Part shown: positions 6,122 through 6,124 of the stretch, piece by piece
Position numbering within the stretch: the first letter of the stretch is position 1
How the letters are laid out: each line of letters starts with the position of its first letter
Origin: JBKHJA01 sp046538375
Lineage (GTDB): Bacteria > Acidobacteriota > Aminicenantia > Aminicenantales > Aminicenantaceae
Direction of reading: 5' to 3'
DNA length: 6,124 nt
Assembly (NCBI GenBank): GCA_046538375.1
Contig: JBKHJA010000123.1
Coordinates: forward strand, 1 to 6,124
Program-made: the position numbers and the translations under genes
Notes under the pieces: generated by a model
Seen by the model: the letters and a program-made list of their open reading frames with translations, nothing else
What the model was told of the DNA's origin: nothing
Databases searched by the model: none

Positions 6122-6124
6122 CGC

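Noticed and set aside
6088..6124. Rho-independent terminator
   Set aside because: The hairpin is strong, but the bases after it (CGC to the edge) are not a U-tract.

Overview
The window carries one end of a respiratory complex I gene set from a bacterium. On the + strand there are five intact, tightly packed genes, nuoJ-nuoK-nuoL-nuoM-nuoN (243-5963). They encode the proton-pumping membrane arm of NADH:quinone oxidoreductase (complex I). On the - strand at the left edge is an initiator tRNA-fMet gene (2-78). Base composition is roughly balanced in G+C by eye. The formyl-Met initiator tRNA, consensus sigma70-type promoters and bacterial nuo order all indicate a bacterium. The sequence does not fix the phylum; an uncultured anaerobe or deltaproteobacterial/acidobacterial-type lineage is only a guess.

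Layout. 1-78: tRNA-fMet, read leftward, CCA encoded. 79-242: divergent intergenic region with two sigma70-type promoters that each match the consensus hexamers exactly. One drives the tRNA leftward (-35 at 112-117, -10 at 90-95, 16-nt spacer). The other drives nuo rightward (-35 at 201-206, -10 at 224-229, 17-nt spacer). Two small inverted repeats lie between them. 243-5963: nuoJKLMN, with junctions of -4, +1, +1 and +8 nt, so almost certainly one transcript with translational coupling. 5964-6124: no gene; an AT-rich palindrome followed by a GC-rich, strongly folded segment that runs to the window edge and may be a dispersed repeat or the start of a structured RNA.

Function. NuoL, NuoM and NuoN are the three antiporter-like subunits. 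Each keeps the TM5 glutamate, the TM7 lysine and the central and distal charged residues of the proton channels. NuoK keeps both membrane glutamates (E36, E72), and NuoJ keeps the TM3 motif linked to the E-channel. NuoL also has the C-terminal extension that forms the long lateral helix. All five subunits look functional. The quinone and hydrophilic modules (nuoA-I) are absent; the promoter directly in front of nuoJ indicates that the membrane-arm genes form their own operon, with the rest presumably elsewhere.

I see no defence system, mobile element or clearly new system. The points most worth a second look are the nearly leaderless start of nuoJ, the structured segment at 6040-6121, a possible slippery A7 tract that could join nuoM to nuoN in the -1 frame, the unusual charged tail of NuoM, and the C1:U72 mismatch of the initiator tRNA.
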